64,000 nt of DNA from Mycolicibacterium fallax (GCF_010726955.1 NZ_AP022603.1:310001-374000); one strand, 5' to 3'; shown: positions 44,046 to 55,958, counted from the stretch's first letter. Program-made: numbers and translations. The notes: generated by a model from the sequence alone, not told the origin.

Positions 44046-45040
44046 ACATCGACATGGCCGCACTGCATGCCATCGAGATCGAGCGGGACATCCCGGAGGG
44101 TGAACTGCTGGAGACCATCAAGACCGCGTTGCTGACCGCCTACCGGCACACCGAAGGCCATCAGGCCGACGCCAGCATCGACATCGACCGCAAGACCGGC
44201 GCGGTGCGGGTGATGGCCCGCGAGCACGACGACGAGGGCCGGGTGATCAGCGAGTGGGACGACACCCCGGACGGCTTCGGCCGCGTCGCGGCCACCACGG
44301 CCCGGCAGGTGATGCTGCAGCGACTGCGCGATGCCGAGAACGAGAAGATCTACGGTGACTTCGCCGGCCGGGAGGGCGACATCGTCGCCGGCGTGGTGCA
44401 GCGTGACGCCCGGGCCAACGCCCGCGGCGAGGTGATCCTGCGAATGGGCAGCGAAACCAAGTACTCCGAGGGCGTCATCCCGGCCTCCGAGCAGGTGCCG
44501 GGGGAGAACTACGCGCACGGCGAGCGGCTGCGCTGCTACGTCATCGGCGTCACCCGCGGGCCGCGGGAACCGCAGATCCGGCTGTCTCGGACCCACCCGA
44601 ACCTGGTGCGCAAGCTGTTCTCGCTGGAGGTCCCCGAGATCGCCGACGAGTCCGTCGACATCGTCGCGGTGGCCCGTGAGGCCGGCCACCGGTCCAAGAT
44701 CGCGGTGGCCTCCAAGGTGTCCGGGCTCAACGCCAAGGGCGCCTGCATCGGCCCGATGGGGCAGCGGGTGCGCAACGTGATGAGCGAGCTGTCCGGGGAG
44801 AAGATCGACATCATCGACTGGGATCCGGACCCCTCGCGGTTCGTCGCCAACGCGCTGTCGCCGGCGAAGGTGGTCTCGGTGACGGTGATCGACCCCAACG
44901 CCAAGGCCGCCCGGGTCGTCGTGCCGGACTTCCAGCTGTCGCTGGCGATCGGCAAGGAGGGCCAGAACGCCCGGCTGGCCGCCCGGTTGACCGGCTGGCG
45001 GATCGACATCCGCAGCGACGCCGAGCCCGCCCCGGAGTAG
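44042..45040 (+). CDS. nusA: Transcription termination/antitermination factor NusA
   Basis: Binds RNA polymerase and nascent RNA to control pausing, termination and rRNA antitermination. The 332-residue length fits actinobacterial NusA without the C-terminal acidic repeats. Domains are the N-terminal polymerase-binding region ([20 protein letters not shown]), S1 (~105-180, [20 protein letters not shown]), KH1 ([28 protein letters not shown]-like IDPNAKAAR later) and KH2 ending [20 protein letters not shown]. It is coupled to rimP. The operon is interrupted after this gene by a toxin-antitoxin pair. Confidence 0.96.
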   Translation: MNIDMAALHAIEIERDIPEGELLETIKTALLTAYRHTEGHQADASIDIDRKTGAVRVMAREHDDEGRVISEWDDTPDGFGRVAATTARQVMLQRLRDAENEKIYGDFAGREGDIVAGVVQRDARANARGEVILRMGSETKYSEGVIPASEQVPGENYAHGERLRCYVIGVTRGPREPQIRLSRTHPNLVRKLFSLEVPEIADESVDIVAVAREAGHRSKIAVASKVSGLNAKGACIGPMGQRVRNVMSELSGEKIDIIDWDPDPSRFVANALSPAKVVSVTVIDPNAKAARVVVPDFQLSLAIGKEGQNARLAARLTGWRIDIRSDAEPAPE

Positions 45041-45044
45041 AGAC

Positions 45045-45074
45045 CGGCCCTTCGCGTCATCGGCCGCTGTTTTT
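45045..45074 (+). terminator. Weak intrinsic-terminator-like element after nusA
   Basis: CGGCC (45045-45049), 12-nt loop, GGCCG (45062-45066), then TTTTT (45070-45074). The stem is only 5 bp, so strength is doubtful. It lies between nusA and the relJK promoter, and would partly separate rimP-nusA from ylxR-infB. Confidence 0.35.
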
Positions 45075-45081
45075 GGTACCA

Positions 45082-45106
45082 TTGTCGTACAGGTTTGTCG
45101 TACGAC
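45082..45106 (+). promoter_or_regulatory. Operator/promoter of the relJK-type module
   Basis: TTGTCGTAC repeats directly at 45082-45090 and 45095-45103 (13-bp period), and the second copy is part of a 10-bp palindrome GTCGTACGAC (45097-45106). TACCAT (45077-45082) is a -10 candidate. The repeats sit just before the antitoxin GTG, as expected for toxin-antitoxin autoregulation. Confidence 0.6.
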
Positions 45107-45118
45107 GGTTGGTGTTTC

Positions 45119-45397
45119 GTGAGCATCAGTGCCAGTGAGGCGCGCCAGCGACTGTTCCCGCTGTTGGAGCAGGTCAACACCGACCATGAGCCGGTACGGA
45201 TCACGTCCAAGGCCGGCGACGCCGTCTTGATGTCCGCCGACGATTTCGATTCGTGGCAGGAGACGGTGTACCTGCTGCGGTCTCCGGAGAACGCCCGCCG
45301 CCTGATGGAGGCGGTGGCCAGGGACCGGGCCCGCCCGTCGGATTCGCGCGCGGTGACGATCGAGGAGCTGAGGAGCATGGCCGGCGGGCAGGAGTGA
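45119..45397 (+). CDS. relJ: Antitoxin of the YefM/RelJ family
   Basis: A 92-residue Phd/YefM antitoxin: [63 protein letters not shown] contains the dimer and DNA-binding fold (~1-60), and the C-terminal ~30 residues wrap the toxin. It is close to remembered M. tuberculosis RelJ (Rv3357), which lies at an unrelated locus there. GTG at 45119 begins the conserved SISASEAR; a start at 45095 would overlap the operator. The stop overlaps the toxin GTG by 4 nt. Confidence 0.92.
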   Translation: MSISASEARQRLFPLLEQVNTDHEPVRITSKAGDAVLMSADDFDSWQETVYLLRSPENARRLMEAVARDRARPSDSRAVTIEELRSMAGGQE

Positions 45398-45651
45398 GCA
45401 GCCTCCACTTCGACCGCGATGCCTGGGAGGACTTCCTGTTCTGGCTGGCATCCGATCGCAAGATGGCCCGCCGGATCGCCCGGCTGATCGCCGAGATCCA
45501 GCGCGACCCGTTCGCCGGGATCGGTAAGCCGGAACCGCTCAGGGGCGAGTTGTCGGGCTACTGGTCGCGGCGCATCGACGATGAGCACCGCCTGGTCTAC
45601 CGGGCCGACGACGCCGAGGTGAAGATTCTCAAGGCCCGCTACCACTACTGA
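45394..45651 (+). CDS. relK: Toxin of the YoeB/RelK family (Txe ribonuclease)
   Basis: An 85-residue YoeB-type endoribonuclease that cuts mRNA on the ribosome. Conserved features are [59 protein letters not shown] and the C-terminal KARYHY, where the family's catalytic Glu (in KPEPL), Arg, His (EHR) and the terminal His-Tyr are all retained, so the toxin looks active. GTGA overlap with relJ. Family of M. tuberculosis RelK (Rv3358). Confidence 0.92.
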   Translation: MSSLHFDRDAWEDFLFWLASDRKMARRIARLIAEIQRDPFAGIGKPEPLRGELSGYWSRRIDDEHRLVYRADDAEVKILKARYHY

Positions 45652-45746
45652 GTGCAGCGACGTGCCCGATCAGCGAGGTCGCGGCGGTGTCCGCAACGCC
45701 CCCTGCCGGTGGTAAACCGTGCGGTGGCGAGCAGGTAGGATGAGGC

Positions 45747-46103
45747 GTGATCCAGCACGAGTATCCCGTCGCTGGCACGCGCCGCCACCGCAGCCCCGAG
45801 GGGCCGGTGCGCACGTGTGTCGGATGCCGGAAGCGCGGGCTGGCCGTCGACCTGATCCGGGTGGCGGCCGCGGACGACGGGAATGGCGGACACGCCGTCC
45901 TCGTTGACACGGCCGGTAACCTGTCCGGGCGGGGTGCCTGGCTGCACCCCGATCCGGACTGCCTGCAGGCAGCGATCCGCCGGCGGGCGTTCGCGAGAGC
46001 GTTGCGCATCACCGGTTCACCGGATACATCGGCGATCACCGAGCATGCGCTCGGCGACACCGAAGAACAGAAACAGGTAGCGAAGAACATGAGCACACCG
46101 TGA
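45747..46103 (+). CDS. ylxR: YlxR family RNA-binding protein
   Basis: A small (118-residue) conserved partner of nusA-infB operons (DUF448). The core VRTCVGCRKRGLAVDLIRVAA (~21-41) with the T-C-V-x-C-R motif and the GRGAWLHPDPDCLQAAIRRRAFARALR block are typical. The GTG at 45747 is preceded by TAGGAT (45736-45741), a possible leaderless -10, which would allow expression independent of nusA across the inserted toxin-antitoxin module. In other bacteria YlxR binds RNA or nucleoid; the exact role here is unknown. Confidence 0.88.
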   Translation: MIQHEYPVAGTRRHRSPEGPVRTCVGCRKRGLAVDLIRVAAADDGNGGHAVLVDTAGNLSGRGAWLHPDPDCLQAAIRRRAFARALRITGSPDTSAITEHALGDTEEQKQVAKNMSTP

Positions 46104-46182
46104 AGTCCCGATGACCATGCGTCATAGCTAAACCCGAGGCGTCGGCCTGCCGAATGCTGCCGCCTCCCAGACAGGAGAAGTA

Positions 46183-48916
46183 GTGGCAAAGGCCCGCGTA
46201 CACGAGTTGGCTAAGGAACTCGGTGTCACCAGCAAGGAAGTACTCGCCCGGCTGAGCGAACAGGGCGAATTCGTGAAGTCCGCATCGTCGACGGTGGAAG
46301 CCCCCGTCGCGCGCCGGCTGCGTGAATCCTTCGGCGGCGGCAAGAAGGCCGCCCCCCCCCGCCCCCGCCCCCGCCGCCGCACCCGCGGCGGCCAAGCCCG
46401 CCGCGGCGGCAACCCCGGGCCCGGTGCCCGGTCCCAAGCCCGCCCCGCGCCCGGCGACCCCCGAGCCCCCGGCCGCTCCCGCGGCACCGGCTGCTCCGGC
46501 CGCCCAGGCGCCCGCCCCGGCCGCTCCGGCAGCCCAGGCTCCCGCCGCGACTGCCGCGCGCCCGGCGACCCCCGGTCCGACCCCGGGCCCGCGTCCGGCC
46601 CCGTCGGCCGGCCCGAAGCCCGGTGCGCCGCGCCCGCCGCGCGTCGGCAACAACCCCTTCTCGTCGCAGCAGCCGCAGGAGCGGGCCATCCCGCGCCCGG
46701 CGCCGCGTCCGGCGCCCGGCCCCGGCGGCCCGCGCCCCGGACCCCGCGCCACCCCCGGCAACATGCCGCCCCGCCCGGGCACCAGCATGCCGCGGCAGCG
46801 TCCCGGCGGTCCGCGTCCGGCCCCCGGCGCAGGCCGTCCCGGCGGTGCCCGTCCCGGCCCCGGCGGTGCCGGTGGCGGCGGTAACTACCGTGGTGGCCCC
46901 GGTGGCGCCGGTGCAGGTGCCGGCGGTGCCGGCGGTGCCGCCGGTGGTTTCCGCGGCCGTCCCGGTGGCGGTGGCGGTCGGCCCGGCCAGCGCGGCACCA
47001 CCGCGGGTGCGTTCGGCCGTCCCGGCGGCGCCCCGAAGCGCGGTCGCAAGTCGAAGCGGGCCAAACGCGCCGAATACGAGAACATGCAGGCCCCGATCGT
47101 CGGTGGCGTGCGGTTGCCGCACGGCAACGGTGAGACCATCCGGCTGGCCCGCGGCGCGTCGCTGAGCGACTTCGCCGACAAGATCAACGCCAACCCGGCC
47201 TCGCTGGTCCAGGCGCTGTTCAACCTCGGCGAGATGGTCACCGCGACCCAGTCGGTCGGTGATGACACCCTCGAGCTGCTCGGCAGCGAGATGAATTACG
47301 TCGTGCAGGTGGTGTCCCCGGAGGACGAGGACCGCGAGCTGCTGGAGTCGTTCGACCTGTCCTACGGCGAGGATGCCGGCGACGAGGACGATCTGCAGAC
47401 CCGCCCGCCGGTGGTCACCGTGATGGGTCACGTCGACCACGGCAAGACCCGCCTGCTGGACACCATCCGCAAGGCCAACGTGCACGAGGGCGAGGCCGGC
47501 GGCATCACCCAGCACATCGGCGCCTACCAGGTCACCGTCGAGCACGACGGCTACGAGCGGCCGATCACCTTCATCGACACCCCCGGTCACGAGGCGTTCA
47601 CCGCCATGCGTGCCCGCGGTGCCAAGGCCACCGACATCGCGATCCTGGTGGTTGCCGCCGACGACGGTGTCATGCCGCAGACGGTGGAGGCGATCAACCA
47701 CGCGCAGGCGGCCGACGTGCCGATCGTCGTGGCGGTCAACAAGATCGACAAGGAGGGCGCGGATCCGCAGAAGATCCGGGCTCAGCTGACCGAATACAAC
47801 CTGGTCGCCGAGGATTACGGCGGCGAGACGATGTTCGTCGACATCTCGGCGAAGAACAACGTCAACATCGAGGCGCTGCTGGAGGCGGTCCTGCTGACCG
47901 CCGACGCGTCGCTGGACCTGCGGGCCAACCCCGACATGGAGGCCCAGGGTGTGGCGATCGAGGCGCACCTGGACCGCGGTCGCGGCCCGGTCGCCACGGT
48001 GCTGGTGCAGCGCGGCACGCTGCGGGTCGGCGACTCGGTGGTCGCCGGCGACGCCTACGGACGCGTCCGTCGGATGGTCGACGAGCACGGCGAGGACGTC
48101 GAAGAGGCGCTGCCGTCGCGTCCGGTGCAGCTGATCGGCTTCACCTCGGTGCCCGGCGCCGGCGACAACCTGCTCGTCGTCGACGAGGACCGGATCGCCC
48201 GCCAGATCGCCGACAAGCGCAGCGCCCGCAAGCGCAACGCGCTGGCCGCCCGCACCCGCAAGCGGATCTCGCTGGAGGACCTGGATTCGGCGCTGAAGGA
48301 AACCAGCCAGCTGAACCTGATCCTCAAGGGCGACAACGCCGGTACCGTCGAGGCCCTGGAAGAGGCCCTGATGGGGATCCAGGTGGACGACGAGGTGCAG
48401 CTGCGGGTCATCGACCGCGGTGTCGGTGGCATCACCGAGACCAACGTCAACCTGGCCTCGGCCTCGGACGCCATCATCATCGGCTTCAACGTCCGCGCGG
48501 AGGGCAAGGCCACCGAGCTGGCCAACCGCGAGGGTGTGGAGATCCGGTACTACTCGATCATCTACCAGGCGATCGACGAGATCGAGTCCGCGCTCAAGGG
48601 CATGCTCAAGCCGATCTACGAGGAGAAGGAGCTCGGCCGCGCCGAGATCCGGGCGATCTTCCGCTCCAGCAAGGTCGGCAACATCGCCGGCTGCCTGGTC
48701 ACCTCGGGCATCATGCGGCGCAACGCCAAGGCGCGACTGCTGCGCGACAACGTGGTCGTCGCCGAGAACCTCACGGTGTCCTCGCTCAAGCGGGAGAAGG
48801 ACGACGCCACCGAGGTGCGCGACGGTTACGAGTGCGGTCTGACGCTGACCTACAACGACATCAAGGAAGGCGACGTCGTCGAGACCTACGAGCTGGTCGA
48901 GAAGGCGCGGTCCTGA
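46183..48916 (+). CDS. infB: Translation initiation factor IF-2, frame broken by a 9-C run
   Basis: IF-2 is the GTPase that places initiator tRNA on the ribosome. The GTG at 46183 (GGAG upstream) opens the IF2_N domain ([23 protein letters not shown]), but this frame leaves the gene in a 9-C run at 46352-46360. The rest of the protein reads in the +1-shifted frame to 48916: the Pro/Ala- and Gly-rich linker, a second IF2_N region, the G domain with [27 protein letters not shown] and [12 protein letters not shown], then domains II-IV. Eight Cs instead of nine would give one ~910-residue protein, the usual mycobacterial length. An essential gene should be intact, so a sequencing error or a slippage site is likely. 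Confidence 0.9.
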
Positions 48917-48946
48917 TGTTCGGTCAGTTCGCGCTGCGGAGTCGGC

Positions 48947-51741
<2,795 letters not shown>

Positions 51742-51774
51742 ATCGGGCGGGCGGGGCGCTTGTGCCCGCCGGGA

Positions 51775-52233
51775 TCACAGTCCGCCCGCGGCGGTGGCGA
51801 GCTGCGCCCCGCCGACGGATGCGGCCACCACGATGATGGTGCCCAGCAGCGGCCAGACGAACATCACCCGCCGCCGGGTCGCGCCGAGCACCACGCCGAT
51901 CAGCGCGAGCAGCGTCGCGGCGCCGATCCCGCCCCAGGCCGCGGCGAAGGCCGCGGTCATCAGGTCGTTGCTGCAGGTGCGGGCCGAACACGTGTCCATC
52001 GCCATCGGGAAGAACAGCGACCACAGCAGCCCGAACGCCGACAGGCTCAGTTGGGCGATGCACAGGAAGGCCGTCGCGACGATGTCGGCGATCCGCGCGC
52101 CGCCCAGCGGTGCCCGGGCCGGCGGCGGGGGACAGCCGGGCGGGGGATAGCCGGGCGGCGGGTAACCGGGCGGAGCCGGCTGCGGGGGCAGATAGGCGGG
52201 CGGATACTCCGGCGGCTCGGACACAGTGCACAT
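51775..52233 (-). CDS. Proline-rich small membrane protein
   Basis: A 152-residue protein. Residues ~5-40 are a Pro/Tyr/Gly-rich tail with three G-Y-P-P-P/G-C-P-P-P repeats, common in actinobacterial membrane proteins. Three hydrophobic segments follow (~48-75, ~88-115, ~120-145), with a C-S-A-R-T-C pair in the first extracytoplasmic loop that may form a disulfide. It resembles DUF4190-type small proteins in layout but I do not recognise it. ATG at 52233; an in-frame GTG at 52224 is an alternative. Function unknown. Confidence 0.7.
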   Translation of the reverse strand: MCTVSEPPEYPPAYLPPQPAPPGYPPPGYPPPGCPPPPARAPLGGARIADIVATAFLCIAQLSLSAFGLLWSLFFPMAMDTCSARTCSNDLMTAAFAAAWGGIGAATLLALIGVVLGATRRRVMFVWPLLGTIIVVAASVGGAQLATAAGGL

Positions 52234-52236
52234 TCT

Positions 52237-52262
52237 GCCCGCCGGGGCGGCCCCCGGCGGGC
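52237..52262 (-). terminator. 11-bp perfect hairpin between echA and the small membrane protein gene
   Basis: GCCCGCCGGGG (52237-52247), loop CGGC, CCCCGGCGGGC (52252-52262). It is followed upstream by two near-copies of a 15-bp unit containing GGGCGGCAAACC (52260-52289). It follows the echA stop on the minus strand and lacks a U-tract; U-less termination is inferred. Confidence 0.45.
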
Positions 52263-52291
52263 GGCAAACCGCCGGGCGGCAAACCGGCGGG

Positions 52292-53059
52292 CTACTGCAC
52301 CTGGCTGCGGCCGCGCTGCATGACGGCCTCGCGGTTGGCGGCGATCGCGTCGCCGGTGGTGCTGCGCGCCCAGGCCCGGGCGGCGTCGGCTTCCAGCCAC
52401 AGCGCGGGCGCGGTCGCCGCCTCGTCGATCCGGTGGTAGGAGCTCAGCAGCGCGGCCACCGCCGCGCGGTTGTTGCCGACGATCGAGGTGGCCACCGCGC
52501 GGGCGGCCTGCTGCAGCTGATCGTGCGGCACCACCTCGCTGACCAGCCCGGCCCGCAGCGCATCAGCCGCCGACAGGTAATCGCCGGTCAGGCTCATCCG
52601 GCGGGCCAGGCCGACCCCCACCTTCTGCGGCAGCCGCACGCTCATGCCCCAGGTCGGCATGATGCCCACCCGGGCGTGGGTGTCGGCGAACCGGGCGTTC
52701 TCCGAGGCGATCAGGATGTCGCAGTACAGCGCGAGTTCCAGCCCGCCGGTGACCGCGGCGCCGTTGATGGCGCCGATCACCGGGGTGCTCAGCGCCGGCC
52801 ATTGCGGCGACAGGTCCGGCAACTCGGTGCTGGCGCCGAGTTCCTTGAGGTCCACTCCGGCGCAGAACACCGGGTCGGCGGCGGTGAAGATGATGACGTC
52901 GACGTCCGGGTCGGCGTCGGCGTCGGTCAGCGCGGTGAAGAACCGGTCGCGCAGCGCGCTGGACAGCGCGTTGCGGGCCTGCGGCCGGTTCAGCGTCAGG
53001 GTGGCGATCCGGTCGGTGATGTCGACCAGCAGAATGTCGGATCCGGCGGGGGTGGTCAT
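52292..53059 (-). CDS. echA16: Enoyl-CoA hydratase/isomerase (EchA16-like)
   Basis: A 255-residue crotonase-fold protein of beta-oxidation type. It has the N-terminal IATLTLNRPQARNALSSALRDRF, the first oxyanion-hole region FCAGVDLKELG, and the second GAINGAAVTGGLELALYCDILIASENARFADTHARVGIMPTWGMSVRLP. At the two usual catalytic glutamates, the sequence GGLELALYCD keeps one Glu, while the second position reads T-H-A-R-V-G (Ala-Arg region), so hydratase activity is possible but not certain; an isomerase role is an alternative. Rv2831 lies in this neighbourhood in M. tuberculosis. ATG 53059. Confidence 0.88.
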   Translation of the reverse strand: MTTPAGSDILLVDITDRIATLTLNRPQARNALSSALRDRFFTALTDADADPDVDVIIFTAADPVFCAGVDLKELGASTELPDLSPQWPALSTPVIGAINGAAVTGGLELALYCDILIASENARFADTHARVGIMPTWGMSVRLPQKVGVGLARRMSLTGDYLSAADALRAGLVSEVVPHDQLQQAARAVATSIVGNNRAAVAALLSSYHRIDEAATAPALWLEADAARAWARSTTGDAIAANREAVMQRGRSQVQ

Positions 53060-53105
53060 TTCGCCACCGTAGCGCCCGCCCAGCGGCGGGCCTACATTGG
53101 CGTAC

Positions 53106-53183
53106 ATGTGCCGAAACATCACCGAACTGCGGGGCCTGGAACCGCCGGCGACGGCCGCGCGGATCGCCGCGCAGCCCCGGTGA
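53106..53183 (+). pseudogene. DUF2277 gene reduced to 25 codons by an internal deletion
   Basis: The ATG at 53106 opens MCRNITELRGLEPPAT, the unmistakable N-terminus of DUF2277 (MCRNI-x-x-L-x-x-x-EPPAT), but the frame ends after 25 codons with AARIAAQPR. Normal members are about 80-90 residues and continue through a conserved FVRKVSG-type helix that is absent here; the last residues look like a normal C-terminus joined directly to the start. A TACATT -10 candidate (53093-53098) precedes it. The stop overlaps the DUF1802 GTG. It may survive only as a leader for the next gene. Confidence 0.65.
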
Positions 53184-53728
53184 GCGTTCCCGCGCTCAAG
53201 GAGTGGAGCGCGGCCGTGCACGCCCTGCTGGACGGACGCCAGCGGGTGCTGCTGCGCAAGGGCGGCATCCACGAGAAGCGCTTCCGGGTCAGCGCCGGGG
53301 AGTTCCTGCTGTTCCCGACCGTCGCGCACGGCCACGCCGAGCGGCTCCGGCCCGAGCACCGCGACCTGCTCGGGCGGGCCGCCGCCGACAGCACCGCGCA
53401 GCGGGTGCTGATCGGGGCCGCGGCCCGGGTCACCGGAGCGGTGCAGGTAGACCGGACCGAGGGCCTCCAGGAGATCGAGGATCTGCACATCTGGACCACC
53501 GAATCGGTGCGCGCCGACCGGCTGGACTTCCGGCCGCGGCAGCGGCTGACGGTGCTGGTCCTGGCGGTCCGGGCGCTGCCGGAGCCGATCGAGCTGGCCC
53601 GGACCCCGGAGTTCGGCGGCTGCCGCAGCTGGCTGGAGCTGCCGGTGCCGGCCGGGGCGGTGCCCCCGGTTCAACCCACCGATGCCCTCGCGGGGATCAC
53701 CGCACGGGTCAGCGCCGCGGTGGGTTAG
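53180..53728 (+). CDS. DUF1802 family protein
   Basis: A 182-residue protein matching DUF1802: SVPALKEWSAAVHALLDGRQRVLLRKGGIHEKRF near the start, then EFLLFPTVAHGHAERLRPEHR, LHIWTTESVRADRLDFRPRQRLTVLVLAVRALPEP, and GGCRSWLELP. The family is of unknown function, has no signal peptide and often sits beside DUF2277, as here. The GTG at 53180 overlaps the upstream stop as GTGA. It converges with the CocE-type hydrolase gene. Confidence 0.85.
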   Translation: MSVPALKEWSAAVHALLDGRQRVLLRKGGIHEKRFRVSAGEFLLFPTVAHGHAERLRPEHRDLLGRAAADSTAQRVLIGAAARVTGAVQVDRTEGLQEIEDLHIWTTESVRADRLDFRPRQRLTVLVLAVRALPEPIELARTPEFGGCRSWLELPVPAGAVPPVQPTDALAGITARVSAAVG

Positions 53729-53740
53729 CGCCGCTGTCGG

Positions 53741-55354
53741 TCAGCGCCGCACCGGAAGCAGCAGCCGGGAGGCCCCGCCGTGGCCGATGGCCTGGGTGGA
53801 CGCCCGCAGCCCGGTCCCGTCGGCCGGGGGTTCCCCGGTGCCGAGGTTGCGCACAAACCGCGGGTGCGAGCCGCCGGCGATCAGCAGCCGGATCCGCGAG
53901 CCGGCCGCGAACCGGTGGGCGATCTCGTCGAGCCGCAGCCGCACCGGCCCGTCGTCGTCGCCGGTGAAGCGCCGGAACCCGTCGCTGACATTGCGCGAGC
54001 GGCCCCGCCGATCGACCTCGCTGACCCGCACGAAGACGTCGAAATTCGGGTTGTCGCAGGTGTGCGCCAGACCCACCACCGGGTTGCCGTGTACCTCCAG
54101 GTCGTCGGTCAGCGCCGGGCCGGTGAAGCTGAGCACGTCCGGGCGCGCGGCCAGGGCGTCGTCGCGGCGGCGCCCGGCGTCCGGGGACAGCAGTCGGCCG
54201 CCGAGGGTGGGGGTGGGCCGGCGCGGGTCGAAGGTGAACGACGACGGCGCGGCCGGCCCGCCCGGCTGGGCATCGAGTCGGCCCGGCTCGATGTAGAGGG
54301 TGTGGGTGTCCGCCGCCGGCGGCCAGTCGGGCAGCTCGCTCCAGCGCTGCGCGCCGGTGACGAAGATCCGGGTGCGGGGCCGCGGCCGCGCCGGCCGGTC
54401 GCCGACCCGGCTGCCCAGCCAGTCCAGCGACTCCCGCAGCACCAGGGCAGCGGCGCGGGTCATCATCTGGCCGTGCGTCCACGGCCCGACGGTCAGTGCC
54501 ACCTCGGCGCCGCGGTCCCGCAGCATCCGGTATTGGGCCACCGTCTGATCGAGGAACAAATCGCTCCAGCCGCCGATCAGCAGCACCGGCACCCGGGGAT
54601 GCTCCAGCCCGCCGTAGTGCCGGTAGGGCCGCCAGAACGGGTCCTCGACGTCGGGGTGGCCGGCCCAGCGTTCCCACCACGGTGCGCCGTCGCCGAGCAG
54701 CGCCCGGCCCGCCGCGCCGAGCGGCAGCGCGCCGGCGGCGCGGCGGACCTCGGCGCGGTTGCGCGGCGCCCGCAGCAGCGCGGACAGTGGTTCGTTGTCC
54801 TCCTGACGGCTGATCGCCGCGCTCCAGCCGAGGAAGTCGTTGACGGTGAACGCGCCGGTGCCCCAGGTGGCCTCGGCGAAGTCGTGCACGCCGACCACGA
54901 TCACCGCCGCGGCCAGATCCGGCGGCGGATCCTGCATCAGCGCGAACTGGGTCTGGCCCAGGTAGGACAGTCCGATGGTGCCGAAAGATCGGGTGTACCA
55001 AGGCTGTTCACGCAGCCAGGCGGCGGTGTCCAGGCCGTCGGCGGCCTCGTTGACGGCCGGGTCGAAGTCGCCGCCGGAGCCGAAGGTGCCCCGCACGCTC
55101 TGCAGGATGACGTGGTAGCCGCGGGCGGCGTAGGCCGCGGCGTACAGCGGCGCGAACGGGAAACCGCGGCCGTAGGGACTGCGCACCAACAGCGTCCCGA
55201 CGGCCCGCTCGGGCGCGTAGTGGTCGGCCAGCAACTCGACGCCGTCGCGCATCGGGACGACCACCCCGCGGTGCACCCGGTAGCGGTGCGTCGGCGCGGG
55301 AAGACCGCAGATCCGGCTCAGCGCACGGTGGGCGATGCGGGACGGCGACGGCAC
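53741..55354 (-). CDS. CocE/NonD family alpha/beta hydrolase
   Basis: A 537-residue serine hydrolase of the X-Pro dipeptidyl-peptidase/cocaine-esterase family (Rv2800-like). It has the N-terminal VVPMRDGVELLADHYAP, the nucleophile motif G-x-S-Y-x-G in FGTIGLSYLGQTQF, the Asp region GGWSDLFLDQ and the His in GPWTHGQM. The C-terminal ~180 residues form the jelly-roll domain (DVLSFTGPALTDDLEVHGNPV). The substrate, an ester or dipeptide, is unknown. No signal peptide is visible. ATG at 55354. Confidence 0.92.
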   Translation of the reverse strand: MPSPSRIAHRALSRICGLPAPTHRYRVHRGVVVPMRDGVELLADHYAPERAVGTLLVRSPYGRGFPFAPLYAAAYAARGYHVILQSVRGTFGSGGDFDPAVNEAADGLDTAAWLREQPWYTRSFGTIGLSYLGQTQFALMQDPPPDLAAAVIVVGVHDFAEATWGTGAFTVNDFLGWSAAISRQEDNEPLSALLRAPRNRAEVRRAAGALPLGAAGRALLGDGAPWWERWAGHPDVEDPFWRPYRHYGGLEHPRVPVLLIGGWSDLFLDQTVAQYRMLRDRGAEVALTVGPWTHGQMMTRAAALVLRESLDWLGSRVGDRPARPRPRTRIFVTGAQRWSELPDWPPAADTHTLYIEPGRLDAQPGGPAAPSSFTFDPRRPTPTLGGRLLSPDAGRRRDDALAARPDVLSFTGPALTDDLEVHGNPVVGLAHTCDNPNFDVFVRVSEVDRRGRSRNVSDGFRRFTGDDDGPVRLRLDEIAHRFAAGSRIRLLIAGGSHPRFVRNLGTGEPPADGTGLRASTQAIGHGGASRLLLPVRR

Positions 55355-55367
55355 CCCGCCAGGGTAA

Positions 55368-55958
55368 TCAGAACTTGTAGTACGGGGTCAGTTGATGGGC
55401 CCGCATCAGGTTCTCCTGGATGCAGTCCGGGCCGTTCGGCGACCAGTTCGGTGCGTAGAACAACGACTGCTGCAGCACCCCGTAGCTGGTCTTGAAGGTG
55501 ACCATGCAGGTGAACCACCAGCGGTTGTTCCAGTCGGTGGGCTTCATCACCCAGTACCACGCGGCGCGGTGCCCGTTGATGTCCAGCTCGACGGCATCCG
55601 GCGGCAGGGTCTGCTCATAGGTGCGCCAGACGAACGCCTCGACGGCCATCTGGTAGTTCCCGGCGTCGTAGTGGCAGCGCAGCCCGTCCTCGGGGACCGG
55701 CGGGGTGAAGCCCAGCCCGAGGCCGTCGGTGACCTCCACCGGGATGTCGCGGCACGGATCGAACGGCGACGGGTCGGTCAGATTCAGCACCGGCCGGCGG
55801 GTGGTGCTCATCGGCACATCGGTGTTGCGCAGTTCCACGCTGGGGGACACCGCCACGTCGTCGACCAGCGGATCGCCGGATCCGGTGGTCTGCACCGTCA
55901 GCACGGCAGCGGCGAGCACCGCCGTCAGTGCGGCCAGCAAACGCAGCTTGGCAAGCAT
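55368..55958 (-). CDS. Exported/membrane-anchored protein of unknown function (Rv2799-like)
   Basis: A 196-residue protein with one N-terminal hydrophobic segment (LAKLRLLAALTAVLAAAVLTVQ) as a signal or anchor. The outer domain contains three cysteine positions (DPCRDI, LRCHYD, FTCMV plus DCIQE) and the pattern DPSPFDPCRDIP ... GLRCHYD, which resembles DUF3558-type mycobacterial secreted proteins. ATG 55958 is chosen over 55982 because GGGAGAGG lies 5 nt upstream. It lies 13 nt before the hydrolase gene on the same strand, so the two may be cotranscribed. TACACT upstream (~56000) is a -10 candidate. Confidence 0.72.
   Translation of the reverse strand: MLAKLRLLAALTAVLAAAVLTVQTTGSGDPLVDDVAVSPSVELRNTDVPMSTTRRPVLNLTDPSPFDPCRDIPVEVTDGLGLGFTPPVPEDGLRCHYDAGNYQMAVEAFVWRTYEQTLPPDAVELDINGHRAAWYWVMKPTDWNNRWWFTCMVTFKTSYGVLQQSLFYAPNWSPNGPDCIQENLMRAHQLTPYYKF

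Noticed and set aside
46361..47040. Pro/Ala/Gly-rich stretch as a PE_PGRS-like or foreign insert
   Set aside because: It is the normal low-complexity linker between the N-terminal and GTPase parts of mycobacterial IF-2.
51742..51774. GGCGGG...CCCGCC pairing between the convergent dinF and small membrane protein genes as a bidirectional terminator
   Set aside because: Only 6 bp and no T-run on either side; too weak to report as a feature.
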